28,335 bases of DNA from positions 1 through 28,335 of the forward strand of contig JAFWQM010000166.1 of assembly GCA_017509065.1 (NCBI GenBank), written 5' to 3'. Shown here piece after piece: positions 8,400 to 17,428 of the stretch. How positions within the stretch are numbered: position 1 is the stretch's first letter; every line of letters begins with the position of its first letter. Below the pieces are notes generated by a model. The model searched no databases, was not told the DNA's origin, and saw only the letters and a program-made list of their open reading frames with translations. The position numbers and the translations under genes are program-made. Origin of the DNA: Clostridia bacterium. GTDB taxonomy: Bacteria; Bacillota_A; Clostridia; Christensenellales; Aristaeellaceae.

Positions 8400-8472
8400 G
8401 GGTAAAATGTAAACAGAAGTTACAAAAGTAAAACAATGCTTGTTGTGCTTCCCCTGTTCGCCTCCTTATAAT
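8400..8472 (+). promoter_or_regulatory. Candidate promoter of the first ABC importer with activator box
   Basis: TATAAT at 8467-8472 lies 34 bp before the start of the solute-binding protein. The best -35, TTGTGC at 8443-8448 with an 18-bp spacer, is weak. Upstream GGGTAAAA (8400-8407), ACAGAAGT (8413-8420) and ACAAAAGT (8422-8429) resemble the block upstream of the GH78 gene. A separate promoter here allows higher expression of the binding protein than of the regulator genes before it. No terminator is visible after the regulator, so read-through is also likely. Confidence 0.5.
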
Positions 8473-8506
8473 GAAACCACAAAATTTCATAGAGAGGTGG
8501 ATGACC

Positions 8507-10189
8507 ATGACAAAGAAACTGTTGGCTATGCTGCTCATCGCCGCACTGGTTCTGACGGCGGGCGTTTCTTCCGTGATCGCGGAGAGCGTTGACGAGGCTG
8601 ACAAGTACGGATTCTCTGAACCTGTGTACATCAAAATCGGACACGCGATTGACCCGACCTTCGAGTATAAGGAAGGCGAAGACGTGGAGCACAATCAGTG
8701 GACGTATCTGTACCAGGATCACAACATCATGCCTGTCATTCTGTTTGATGTGGACGCCTCCCAGGCTGCCACGAAGCTGTCCACGGCCATCATGTCCGGG
8801 GACTATCCCGATGTTTTCAACACTTCCCCCAACACCTTCATCAATTACGCCCAGACGGATGTAATCGCCGATATTACGGACGTATTTGAAAAGTATGCCA
8901 CCGATTACCTGAAGGAATATCTGAATGCCGACGGCGGCCTGGCCCTGCAGAACTGCATGGTAGACGGCAAACTGTATGGCATTCCCGAAATGCAGAACCC
9001 CTACGATTCCGTGCCCATGATGTGGATCCGCGCGGACTGGCTGGAGAAGCTGGGGTTGGAGATTCCCAAGACCATCGAGGAATTCAAGGCTGTGGCTCAC
9101 GCGTTCACTTATGACGATCCCGATGGGAACGGCGTGGACGATACCTACGGCCTGGCCATCAATGGTGTGGACGTGCTGCATTGGGGCCCCGGCGATATCA
9201 GCGCCATCTTCGCCGCCTTCAACGCTTTCCCCGGCACCAACGGCATGGCCTTTGTGGAAAATGAAGAAGGCAAAGTCACCTGGGGCGGCACCAATGCTGA
9301 AGGTATGAAGGCCACGCTGCAGCTTTTGCAGGATATGTACGCCGACGGTTCCATTTCTAAAGTGTTCACCACCATGAATTACAATACCATTCTGGAAGAA
9401 GCCAGCGCGGGCCGCTGCGGCATCTGGTTCGGCCCCATGTGGTCCTCCATGGGCCCCTCCAGCAACGCCATCAAGAGCGATCCCAAAGCGCACATGATCG
9501 CCGCGCCTGTTCCTGCAGGCCTGGGCCAGGAAGTGACGAAGGTCTTCGTTTCTCCCTCCGTATCCACCATCTTCTGCGTCAGCAGCAAGTGCGAACATCC
9601 GGAAGTCATTGTCAAGCTGGTCAACCTGAGCGTGCAAAAGCTGTGCTATCCCGAAAGCGATGAAGAATTCATCCGCTACTACGGCAACGCCGATTCTCCC
9701 TATTCCGGCAACAAGAATTCCCTGACCGTTACCTTGGCGCCGCTCAAGAACCTGGATAATTACCGCAAGGAATCCGCCGCCGTTCAGACCGGCGACACCA
9801 GCGAACTGAACACCGAGCAGATGGGCGACTACGTGTACATGCGCACCTTCCTGGACGGTATCGAGAGCGGCAGCTTCGATCCCGAAGAGCCCGTGTTCTC
9901 CGCCGGCGTAGGCTACTATACCGTGTTCGGCGATCCTCAGGGCGCTTACGCGCTGATCGATAAGCTGATCAGCATGGATGGCTTCACCCCCAGCGCTTAC
10001 AACTCCCTTCCCACTGATGCCATGGCGGAAAACGGGGAAACGCTGAAGAAGCTGACCGTGGAAACCATCGTGAAGATCATCACCGGCGCGCCTGTTGACA
10101 GCTACGATCAGTTCCTGTCCACCTGGTATGCGCTGGGCGGCGAAGAGATCATTGCGGACGCGCAGGCCTGGGCGGACGCGAACAAATAA
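8507..10189 (+). CDS. Extracellular sugar-binding protein of ABC importer (LplA/YtcQ type)
   Basis: A 560-residue family 1 solute-binding protein that captures oligosaccharide for the two permeases downstream. The start is the ATG at 8507, 6 nt after GAGGTGG; the in-frame ATGs at 8471 and 8501 lie upstream of, or directly at, that site. Residues 1-25 form a signal peptide (KK, hydrophobic core, VIA before Glu26) with signal peptidase I features and no lipobox cysteine. DDPDGNGVDDTYG at 203-215 is the calcium-loop-like signature of LplA-class proteins. The module-1 enzymes suggest rhamnose- and galactose-containing oligosaccharides as ligand. How it is kept at the cell surface without a lipid anchor is not evident. 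Confidence 0.88.
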   Translation: MTKKLLAMLLIAALVLTAGVSSVIAESVDEADKYGFSEPVYIKIGHAIDPTFEYKEGEDVEHNQWTYLYQDHNIMPVILFDVDASQAATKLSTAIMSGDYPDVFNTSPNTFINYAQTDVIADITDVFEKYATDYLKEYLNADGGLALQNCMVDGKLYGIPEMQNPYDSVPMMWIRADWLEKLGLEIPKTIEEFKAVAHAFTYDDPDGNGVDDTYGLAINGVDVLHWGPGDISAIFAAFNAFPGTNGMAFVENEEGKVTWGGTNAEGMKATLQLLQDMYADGSISKVFTTMNYNTILEEASAGRCGIWFGPMWSSMGPSSNAIKSDPKAHMIAAPVPAGLGQEVTKVFVSPSVSTIFCVSSKCEHPEVIVKLVNLSVQKLCYPESDEEFIRYYGNADSPYSGNKNSLTVTLAPLKNLDNYRKESAAVQTGDTSELNTEQMGDYVYMRTFLDGIESGSFDPEEPVFSAGVGYYTVFGDPQGAYALIDKLISMDGFTPSAYNSLPTDAMAENGETLKKLTVETIVKIITGAPVDSYDQFLSTWYALGGEEIIADAQAWADANK

Positions 10190-10205
10190 TACAATCTTCA
10201 GTTCT

Positions 10206-10248
10206 GCGGGAGGTAATGAGAGGGAGCTTTCATTACCTCCCCGCTTTT
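10206..10248 (+). terminator. Attenuator hairpin between binding protein and permease
   Basis: GCGGGAGGTAATG (10206-10218) pairs with CATTACCTCCCCGC (10231-10244), leaving one bulged C, with a 12-nt loop and TTTT directly after. The short T run suggests partial termination or 3'-end protection, so that the binding protein is made in excess over the permeases. The permease ribosome site follows immediately. Confidence 0.75.
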
Positions 10249-10259
10249 GGAGGGATACG

Positions 10260-11213
10260 ATGCGCAAGGCTTCAAAGCAAAAAAGCGGGATGGGGCTCAG
10301 ATACCGAAAGGATACGCGGCTTTATCATCTGATGCTGCTTGTCCCGGTGCTCATCCTGTTTATTTACAACATCCTGCCGATCCCCGCCGGCATCCTAATG
10401 TCGTTCCAGAATTTCCAGCCGGGCAAAGGCTTTCTCGGCTCCAAATTTGTCGGGCTCAAAAATTTCCAGCGGCTGATCGCCTTGCCCGATACCCTTCCGG
10501 CGCTTGTGAACACACTGGTGATCGCCATCTGGAAAATATCCGGCAATCTGGTGATGGCAGTCATCTTCGCGCTGCTGCTGAATGAAATCCGCTCCAAGTG
10601 GTTCAAGCGCACCGTGCAGACTATCACGTATCTGCCCTATTTCCTGTCCTGGGTCATTTTGGCAGGGATCATGATCAAATTTCTGTCTCCGGGGAGCACC
10701 GCTTCATCCATGGGTTTCCTGAATACCCTGCTGGTACGGCTTGGCTTGGTCAAGGAGCCCATTTATTTCCTGGGTACCAACGAAACCTTCCGCGGTTCCG
10801 TGATTATCAGCGATATTTGGAAAAACTTCGGTTATAATTCTATTGTCTATCTGGCGGCACTGACGGGCATCGACCCCACGCTGTACGAGGCCGCGGCGGT
10901 GGATGGCGCCGGACGCTGGAAGCAGACGATTCACGTAACGCTGCCGGGCATCGCGCCTTTTGTGGCCCTGATGACGATCCTTGCCATCGGCAATGTGCTC
11001 AATGCCGGCTTCGATCAGATTTTCAATCTGTACAGTCCCGCCGTGTACGCATCGGGTGACATCATCGATACACTGGTATACCGCCTGGGCATGGAAAATT
11101 CCCAGTATTCCCTCTCAGCCGCGGTAGGACTGCTTAAGTCCATCGCTTCCTGTATTCTGGTGGTGGCGGGCTACAAGATCGCGGACAAATACGCCGGGTA
11201 CAGAGTGTGGTAG
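10260..11213 (+). CDS. ABC sugar permease, LplB/YteP type
   Basis: A 317-residue inner-membrane subunit of the importer, with about six hydrophobic helices; the first is at about 22-48 and the rest lie between 80 and 305. The cytoplasmic EAA loop is EAAAVDGAGRWKQTIHVTLP at 210-229, which contacts the ATPase. The start is the ATG at 10260 after GGAGGG; the frame stays open much further upstream into the binding-protein gene, but only as an overlapping frame. It ends 10 bp before the second permease. No ATPase gene is present in the window, so the module probably uses a shared MsmX-type ATPase, as known for Lpl/Yte systems. Confidence 0.92.
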   Translation: MRKASKQKSGMGLRYRKDTRLYHLMLLVPVLILFIYNILPIPAGILMSFQNFQPGKGFLGSKFVGLKNFQRLIALPDTLPALVNTLVIAIWKISGNLVMAVIFALLLNEIRSKWFKRTVQTITYLPYFLSWVILAGIMIKFLSPGSTASSMGFLNTLLVRLGLVKEPIYFLGTNETFRGSVIISDIWKNFGYNSIVYLAALTGIDPTLYEAAAVDGAGRWKQTIHVTLPGIAPFVALMTILAIGNVLNAGFDQIFNLYSPAVYASGDIIDTLVYRLGMENSQYSLSAAVGLLKSIASCILVVAGYKIADKYAGYRVW

Positions 11214-11223
11214 GAGGCAGAAG

Positions 11224-12117
11224 ATGAACAAGATCAACAGAAGCAATACCTGGTGGATTTCGCAGGGAATGATTTACTTCATCATCACTTTTGTGACGGT
11301 GTCCTGCATCGTGCCCATCATCAATCTGCTTGCCATTTCGTTCAGTTCTTCCCAGGCGATCATTGAAAACAAAGTCAGCCTTCTCCCAGTGGATTTTACC
11401 ACCAAGGCGTACGCATACGTCATGCACAATGAAAAATTCTGGACGGCTTCCAAGGTAAGCTTGTTTCGGGTGCTGATCGGCTTGCCGCTGAACCTGATCA
11501 TGATCGTTCTGGTGGCTTATCCGCTGTCCAAAACAGAGCAAGCCTTTCCCGCCCGCAAATACTATGTGGCTTTCATGCTGGTCGTGATGCTATTTAACGG
11601 TGGTATGATGCCCACTTACTTTGTGGTTTCCAAAACCGGCCTGATTGATACCCTGTGGGCTTTGCTGATTCCCGGCGCTGTGCCCATCTTTTCCTGTATC
11701 GTGCTGATGAATTTCTTCCGCGGCATTCCTTCGGCGCTGGAGGAAGCGGCGCTGCTGGACGGCGCGAACCAGGGGCAGATCTTAACGCGCATTTATCTTC
11801 CCCTGTCCAAGCCCTCTTTGGCCACCGTGGCGCTGTTCAGTCTCATCGGGCATTGGAATGCCTGGTTTGACGGCCTCATATATTCCAACCACACGCAGAA
11901 TTATCCCTTGCAGTCCTATCTGCAGACCTTGGTTGCCTCCAACACCCAGGCGATGCTGACAGGCGATCTGAAATCCTTCATGGAAATGATGGATGTGAAC
12001 GATACGAACATGAAAGCGGCGCAAATTTTCATTTCGATTATCCCTCTGATGCTTATTTATCCCTTTCTGCAAAAGTATTTTACTGCCGGGCTGACGCTTG
12101 GCAGCGTGAAGGAATAA
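11224..12117 (+). CDS. ABC sugar permease, LplC/YtcP type
   Basis: A 297-residue partner permease with six predicted helices and the EAA loop EEAALLDGANQGQILTRIYL beginning at 173. AGGAGG overlaps the stop of the preceding permease and precedes the ATG by 6 nt, indicating coupled translation. It ends in the usual TAGLTLGSVKE-type C-terminus of this family. It forms the channel together with the product of 10260-11213. Substrate is inferred from the neighbouring glycosidases, not from the sequence itself. Confidence 0.92.
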   Translation: MNKINRSNTWWISQGMIYFIITFVTVSCIVPIINLLAISFSSSQAIIENKVSLLPVDFTTKAYAYVMHNEKFWTASKVSLFRVLIGLPLNLIMIVLVAYPLSKTEQAFPARKYYVAFMLVVMLFNGGMMPTYFVVSKTGLIDTLWALLIPGAVPIFSCIVLMNFFRGIPSALEEAALLDGANQGQILTRIYLPLSKPSLATVALFSLIGHWNAWFDGLIYSNHTQNYPLQSYLQTLVASNTQAMLTGDLKSFMEMMDVNDTNMKAAQIFISIIPLMLIYPFLQKYFTAGLTLGSVKE

Positions 12118-12148
12118 CTGGAAAAGGCAGCCCGACAAGGAGGACCAC

Positions 12149-15100
12149 ATGCTGTACGATCAAGCCGCATCGCCATTTTCAAAAGAAGCGTTTCAACATC
12201 CGGGCGCCAGCTATCGCGGGGCGCCTTTCTGGTCCTGGAACACGCTGATCACCAAAGAAATGATCGAAAAGCAAATCCTTGAATTCAAGAAGATGGGAAT
12301 GGGAGGCTTCCATATTCATGTGCGGGTTGGTCTGAAAAACCAGTATTTGAGCGATGAATTCATGGAACTGATCCGGTTCAGCAATGAAAAAGCCAAGGAA
12401 AACGGGATGCTGTGCTGGCTGTATGACGAAGACCGCTATTCCTCCGGCATCGCCGGCGGGGAAGTGACAAAGCGGATTGAATACCGGGCCAGGTGGCTGA
12501 AGCTCAGCACACAATGGGATGAACGGTTGCAGGATTCCTTCGACGTGTTTATGGAAAAGCAGCGCCGCAACGAAAAAACGCCCGGATGCTTTCTGTGCGC
12601 CTATGACATTGATATGGAAAATGGATTCCTGAAGGGGGCTTCCCTCATTGGCAAGGAGGAAGAAGCCCGAGGCGTCAAATGGTATCTGTATATAGAACTC
12701 GCTCGGGAATCCCCCTGGTGCAATAACCAAACCTATGTGGACACGCTGAAACGGGAAGCTGTCGCCCAGTTCATCCATTTGACCCACGACCGGTATGATC
12801 AAACTGTAGGCGGTGATTTCGGCACGTCCATTCCCGCGATTTTTACGGATGAGCCCCATATCAACGGCCTGCGTTTACCGGAAAAAGCGGAAGATGACCG
12901 GGACGTATGCCTGCCTTATACGGAAGCGCTGCCGAAAGCCTTTGGCACGGTGGAAGGAAGGGATTTCTTCCAGTCGCTTCCTGATTTTGTGTGGAACCGG
13001 CCGGGAGAAGCGGCCCGCAAAGCGCGCTATCATTATTATCATATGCTCAGCAAAATGTTTTCCCGGGTCTATTGCGGCCAGATCGGGGACTGGTGCGCGG
13101 CGCACGGTCTGCTTTCCACCGGTCATTTGCTGGGCGAGGACAGCGTGCGGGGCCAGGCTTCCATCGTAGGGGACGCCATGCGCTGCTATCGGGAATTTCA
13201 GCTGCCGGGGATCGACAACCTGTGCGACAACCGGGATTTTTCCGCTGCGAAGCAGGCAGCCAGCATCGCCCGGCAGTACAGAAAGCCCGGCGTTTTGAGT
13301 GAAATGTACGGCGTGACCCAATGGGATTTTGATTTCAAGGGCTATAAGCTGGCCGGGGATTGGCAGGCGGCCCTGGGCATTACCGCGCGGGTGCCGCATC
13401 TGGCCTGGGCCTCCATGAACGGCGAAGCCAAGCGGGATTATCCTGCCGCCATCGGCTGGCAGTCGCCCTGGTACAAGGATTTTTCGTATCTGGAGGATCA
13501 CTACGCTCGCCTCAATTTCTGCATGACGCGGGGAAAAGCGATCGTACGTGTGGGTGTTTTGCATCCGGTGGAATCCTTCTGGCTGCTGAACGGCCCAGCA
13601 GATCAATCCGATGATGCGAAAAAGCAGATGGAAGACGATTTTCAAAGCGTGACCGAATGGCTGCTGACCGGCGGCATTGATTTTGATTATGTGGCGGAAT
13701 CGTCCCTGGCAGATGAAGGGGAGCGCCCCTCAGACGGAAAGCTCCACTGCGGAGAAATGGCCTATGACGTCCTGCTGGTTCCAAGCTGCCTGAACATTCG
13801 GAAAAGCACCTTGGAAGCAATGATCCGGTTTTCAGAAGCGGGCGGCGCGCTTTTCTTTGTGGGCGATCCGCCGCGCTGCGCGGACTGCGTTCAGGACGCT
13901 TCTCTGGATCATTTGGTGGAAAGCAGCCAAAGAATCAATCTGTCCCGGCAAACTCTGCTGGAAACGCTTGCGCCCTGGCGCGAAGTGGATTTTCTGGAAA
14001 ACGGCAAAAAACGAACAAAGAACCTGCTTTATCAGATGCGTCAGGAGGAAGAAAATCGCTGGCTCCTGATCGCGCAGGCTTATGGCGGAATGAAAGCCCG
14101 TCAGGAGGAAGTGTGGTATCGGCGGCCACTGCATGACCCGCAAAAGGTGGAAATCCGGGTGAAAGGGCTCTGGAGCGCTGAAATATACGATACACTGACG
14201 GGAGAAACAGAAATGCTTTCCTCCGCTTTCCGGAATGGATGGACGGTGCTGCACCGTGATCTCTATGGCAACGACAGCTTGCTTTTGCGGCTTATTCCGG
14301 CAAAAGAAGCGGTGGAAAGCCCTCCTGCGCCTGCTGCTGTCCCGGATACCCCTGCCTGTCGTTTTCCCTTGCCTGAGCCTTTTGATTATATCATGAGCGA
14401 ACCCAACGTTTTTCTGTTGGATCGCTTTGAATACGCCCTGGACGATGAAGCGTTTCAACCCATGGAAGAAATGCTGCGGCTGGATAATCAGCTTCGGGCG
14501 AGGCTGCATTGGCCCCTCCGGTGCGAAGCGCTGGCACAGCCCTATGTGCGGGTGAAGGAAGAACGGCGGGATCACCGTTTGCGCCTGAAAGCGGTGTTTT
14601 CTTCAGAAATTTTCCTTTCCGGCTGCTTCCTGGCGCTGGAGGAAGCGGCGTTCTGTACGGGCACGCTCAACGGTCAGCCCATCGATTGGACGCCCTGCGG
14701 ATATTATGTGGACGAGGCGCTTTCCAAAGTCCGCCTGCCGGATATCCGGCAGGGGAAAAACGAGCTGGTCATTACCATGATGTACGGTGATTGCACGAAC
14801 CCGGAGTGGATGTACATTTTAGGCGATTTCGGTGCGGAGCTTCGCGGCGCGCATACCATTATGACGAAAAAGCCCGAAAAGCTGTACTGGGGTGATTATA
14901 CCCGGCAGGGATTCCCCTTCTACACCGGGAATATGACGTACTGTGTTCACCTGCCGGATTCGGTCTCAAGAAGGAACGAAGACAAACTCACTCTGCAGGT
15001 TCCCTATTATGCCGGCGCGGCGGTCAAAGCGTCGCTGAACGGGGAAAAAGAACAGATGCTGGCGCTGCTTCCCAACAAATGTATGCTGCAGGGCATCAAA

Positions 15101-15292
15101 GAAAAAGAAAATGTTCTGCAGATCACATGCCTTGGCAACCGATACAATGGATTCGGTCAGCTGCATATGATGGGAGATGACCTGTCCTGGGCAGGGCCCA
15201 ATTCGTGGCGCACGGAAGGAACATCCTGGACAGATACCTATCAGGTGAAGCCCATGGGGATCCTGTCAGCGCCGCAATTGATTCTTGATTGA
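12149..15292 (+). CDS. GH106-like large glycoside hydrolase
   Basis: A 1047-residue protein with no signal peptide. The N-terminal region carries PFWSWN (26-31), GGFHIHVRVGLKNQYLSDEF (52-71), YDEDRYSSG (92-100) and FTDEP (232-236). These are typical of the GH106 alpha-L-rhamnosidase (PF17132) superfamily and of poorly characterised relatives often labelled only glycosyl hydrolase. A probable (beta/alpha)8 barrel is followed, from about 450 to 600, by a Rossmann-like segment. The last 250 residues are GH2-like sugar-binding beta-sandwich. AAGGAGG 7 nt before the ATG marks the start. It is the last gene of module 1 and its stop lies 17 bp from the stop of the converging GH115 gene. Rhamnosidase activity would match the GH78 gene, but the exact specificity is uncertain. 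Confidence 0.65.
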   Translation: MLYDQAASPFSKEAFQHPGASYRGAPFWSWNTLITKEMIEKQILEFKKMGMGGFHIHVRVGLKNQYLSDEFMELIRFSNEKAKENGMLCWLYDEDRYSSGIAGGEVTKRIEYRARWLKLSTQWDERLQDSFDVFMEKQRRNEKTPGCFLCAYDIDMENGFLKGASLIGKEEEARGVKWYLYIELARESPWCNNQTYVDTLKREAVAQFIHLTHDRYDQTVGGDFGTSIPAIFTDEPHINGLRLPEKAEDDRDVCLPYTEALPKAFGTVEGRDFFQSLPDFVWNRPGEAARKARYHYYHMLSKMFSRVYCGQIGDWCAAHGLLSTGHLLGEDSVRGQASIVGDAMRCYREFQLPGIDNLCDNRDFSAAKQAASIARQYRKPGVLSEMYGVTQWDFDFKGYKLAGDWQAALGITARVPHLAWASMNGEAKRDYPAAIGWQSPWYKDFSYLEDHYARLNFCMTRGKAIVRVGVLHPVESFWLLNGPADQSDDAKKQMEDDFQSVTEWLLTGGIDFDYVAESSLADEGERPSDGKLHCGEMAYDVLLVPSCLNIRKSTLEAMIRFSEAGGALFFVGDPPRCADCVQDASLDHLVESSQRINLSRQTLLETLAPWREVDFLENGKKRTKNLLYQMRQEEENRWLLIAQAYGGMKARQEEVWYRRPLHDPQKVEIRVKGLWSAEIYDTLTGETEMLSSAFRNGWTVLHRDLYGNDSLLLRLIPAKEAVESPPAPAAVPDTPACRFPLPEPFDYIMSEPNVFLLDRFEYALDDEAFQPMEEMLRLDNQLRARLHWPLRCEALAQPYVRVKEERRDHRLRLKAVFSSEIFLSGCFLALEEAAFCTGTLNGQPIDWTPCGYYVDEALSKVRLPDIRQGKNELVITMMYGDCTNPEWMYILGDFGAELRGAHTIMTKKPEKLYWGDYTRQGFPFYTGNMTYCVHLPDSVSRRNEDKLTLQVPYYAGAAVKASLNGEKEQMLALLPNKCMLQGIKEKENVLQITCLGNRYNGFGQLHMMGDDLSWAGPNSWRTEGTSWTDTYQVKPMGILSAPQLILD

Positions 15293-15309
15293 AGGCGGGC
15301 TGACGCGGC

Positions 15310-17310
15310 TCACCCCATCCTGGCCTGCATCAGACGGAACAGTTCATCGTTATTCAAATGGTTTTCCATATTGAGGATGAGCATGATTCCCGCATCCTCC
15401 GGCGCGTCAAGGAATTGACGCTGCCATTTATAAAAATGCGGACCATCCCCATGATTACGCAGCACACCCATCAGCACGCTCATCAGCCAGGCGGATTGCT
15501 TCACATCCGCTTGACAGTCATTGGCGTAAAATAAGTGCCAGCAGCCATGCTCCCGTTCCCGCATGGCGCGGTCAGCGGCAAGATAAGCGTCTTTGGCCTG
15601 GCCCGCGGTATAGAAAGCCCGCAGCCAATCTCCTTGCTGAGCGAGCAGGAGGCTCTTCATGGCCAGGCAGGATCCTTCATAGGTTTTCAGGAGGAGCTTT
15701 GCCTGCATCATGATGCTGTCTTCAAACAGCACGCGTCCAGGCCCTTGCAGGGCAGGTATCGCAGATTCGCAGGCGCGCAGCAGCGCGGTATAGCCGGTTG
15801 CTGCCGTTTCGCATTTTTCCTGATACCAAATGATTTGCTCCTTCAGCGCAGCGGCATCAACGGCCCATTTCATTCCTTCCGATGGAACGGCAGGGTCCTT
15901 CATCCATTGGGAAACCAGCATGCGCGCGCAGTGATTGCCGAATTGCTCGCCTGCGTGTTCATCTTCATGCTCGCCATAAGCAAGGGCATGCTGATAAAAA
16001 GTCCGAAAGCATGCTGCCACAGCAGCGGCATTTTCTTTTCCGTAATAACGGCTGCAATAATCCATCAGGTGGGTTTCCGGATCGGCGTCCCCGTCCCGCC
16101 AAAGCGCGCTGATAAAATCCAGCGTATAGGTATGGGGCTTGATGTTGGAGCAGTTGATCATCCAATAATCCCGAACTCCCAGAGACATAGCTTCCTTCAG
16201 CTCCCTGCGTACAAAGCCCGGAGGATTGGGCAGCATAGTCATCTGCGCGGCGGCCTGCAAATCGTAAAACGAAGCGTGATAGTAAACACCGTGCGCCTCC
16301 CGGCTCCCTGCCTGCGGAAGTGCGCGGATGCGGGGATTATGGTTTCCCTGCCGCCGGGTCACCATTTTGCCAAAGCCATTATCCGCCCAAATACGGATGA
16401 TGTCCTTTGGCAAATGAATATACCCCGCTTGATAAAGCTCCATCACCTCGCCATACAGGTTCGTGCAGCATGGCGCTCCTGGCACGGCCTTCTGCACCAT
16501 GTCATATTGCTTTCGGATCAGCGAAGATATGAGCGCGCCGCGTTTTTCCGGGGTATCATATTGAGGATCATCCACCCAGAACGGGCAGTCCCCCTGTCCG
16601 CGAAAGCCCAGATTCCACACCACCTGACTGTTCTTCTGCTGTTCAATGGCTTCCTGCCAGAGACCTTCAAACAGGTCCGGATGCTCCGCGTAGGAGGGCG
16701 TCAAATCCGGATAGGCCCGTCTGAACATCATCGCGCCTAAGGGCTCGGCGTGATGATGGGTAATATATAACCCAAAGTCCGCCGCCAGCGCTCGATACAG
16801 ATGCGCGTTCTTGTCTGTGCCTGGGATCACCAGGTTGCCACCCAGGCGCAGCAGGGCTTCAAAAGCCATTTCCCAGGGCTTTGCCTTGCTTCCGTCCAGC
16901 TTCCAGGCATGCAGGAGCACTTCATCATTGATGAACCAGCCCCGATAGCGCACGGCAGCAGGTTTGCTTTCCGCCTCATAATCATCCGGGACAGAACAGG
17001 CTTCCTGCTGTACCAACGGCTGATCGTTCCAAAACCAGAAAGGCTCTATGCCCAACAGGTCGTGACTAAGCCGGTACAGGCCGTAAATCATGCCCAAATC
17101 GTCTCCGGCCAGGATGACCAGGTGCCCATCCTCCGTCTTGATCCGGTAAGCTTCCGCAGGCATGCTCTCCTTCCGCAGCAAGATGGACGCGCCACTGTCC
17201 TGCCTCGGCAAGCAGCGTTTTTTTATATCCCGCATAAACGCCAGACAAGCCCTGTGTACGGGGCCTTTGGGCGGGAAAGGGAAAACGGTGGAAGCGGAAG
17301 TGATTTTCAT
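15310..17310 (-). CDS. Short GH115-type alpha-glucuronidase
   Basis: A 666-residue protein matching the GH115 family, which removes (4-O-methyl-)alpha-glucuronic acid from xylan or xylo-oligosaccharides. After an N-terminal alpha/beta domain with LAGDDLGMIYGLYRLS, the catalytic barrel shows the family landmarks in order: HHAEPLG, WNLGFRGQGD, TNLYGEVMELY, IWADNGFG, GVYYHASFYD and the MINCSNIKPHTYTLDF region. Typical members are 800-1000 residues with an extra C-terminal sandwich domain, which appears to be missing here. No signal peptide is seen. GGAGG 6 nt upstream selects the ATG at 17310; the frame begins 36 bp earlier but without a ribosome site. It is last in the operon after the permeases and binding protein, suggesting intracellular processing of imported aldouronates. 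Confidence 0.8.
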   Translation of the reverse strand: MKITSASTVFPFPPKGPVHRACLAFMRDIKKRCLPRQDSGASILLRKESMPAEAYRIKTEDGHLVILAGDDLGMIYGLYRLSHDLLGIEPFWFWNDQPLVQQEACSVPDDYEAESKPAAVRYRGWFINDEVLLHAWKLDGSKAKPWEMAFEALLRLGGNLVIPGTDKNAHLYRALAADFGLYITHHHAEPLGAMMFRRAYPDLTPSYAEHPDLFEGLWQEAIEQQKNSQVVWNLGFRGQGDCPFWVDDPQYDTPEKRGALISSLIRKQYDMVQKAVPGAPCCTNLYGEVMELYQAGYIHLPKDIIRIWADNGFGKMVTRRQGNHNPRIRALPQAGSREAHGVYYHASFYDLQAAAQMTMLPNPPGFVRRELKEAMSLGVRDYWMINCSNIKPHTYTLDFISALWRDGDADPETHLMDYCSRYYGKENAAAVAACFRTFYQHALAYGEHEDEHAGEQFGNHCARMLVSQWMKDPAVPSEGMKWAVDAAALKEQIIWYQEKCETAATGYTALLRACESAIPALQGPGRVLFEDSIMMQAKLLLKTYEGSCLAMKSLLLAQQGDWLRAFYTAGQAKDAYLAADRAMREREHGCWHLFYANDCQADVKQSAWLMSVLMGVLRNHGDGPHFYKWQRQFLDAPEDAGIMLILNMENHLNNDELFRLMQARMG

Positions 17311-17350
17311 AGGCAACCTCCTGCATAACATCCTATCAAATGTCAAAGCG

Positions 17351-17394
17351 TTTCAATAAAACAGGGCGGTACTGCCGCAACAGCAGCACCGCCC
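17351..17394 (-). terminator. Attenuator hairpin between binding protein and GH115 gene
   Basis: On the minus strand GGGCGGTGCTGC (17394-17383) pairs with GCAGTACCGCCC (17375-17364), with one G-T wobble and a 7-nt loop, followed by TGTTTTATT. It lies about 35 bp after the binding-protein stop and 40 bp before the GH115 start. It probably terminates part of the transcripts, or protects the 3' end of the binding-protein mRNA, as does the similar hairpin at 10206-10248. Confidence 0.75.
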
Positions 17395-17428
17395 CGGCCG
17401 ATAAGCTTCGGTTTTGCGTGAAGCTATT

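Noticed and set aside
8420..10267. Minus-strand open frame of 615 codons
   Set aside because: It lies fully antisense to the first binding-protein gene, which has a signal peptide, ribosome site and family motifs. The antisense product is low-complexity (Gly/His/Val-rich) and explained by codon bias.
15535..16740. Plus-strand open frame of 401 codons
   Set aside because: Antisense to the GH115 gene, whose motifs are clear; no recognisable protein.
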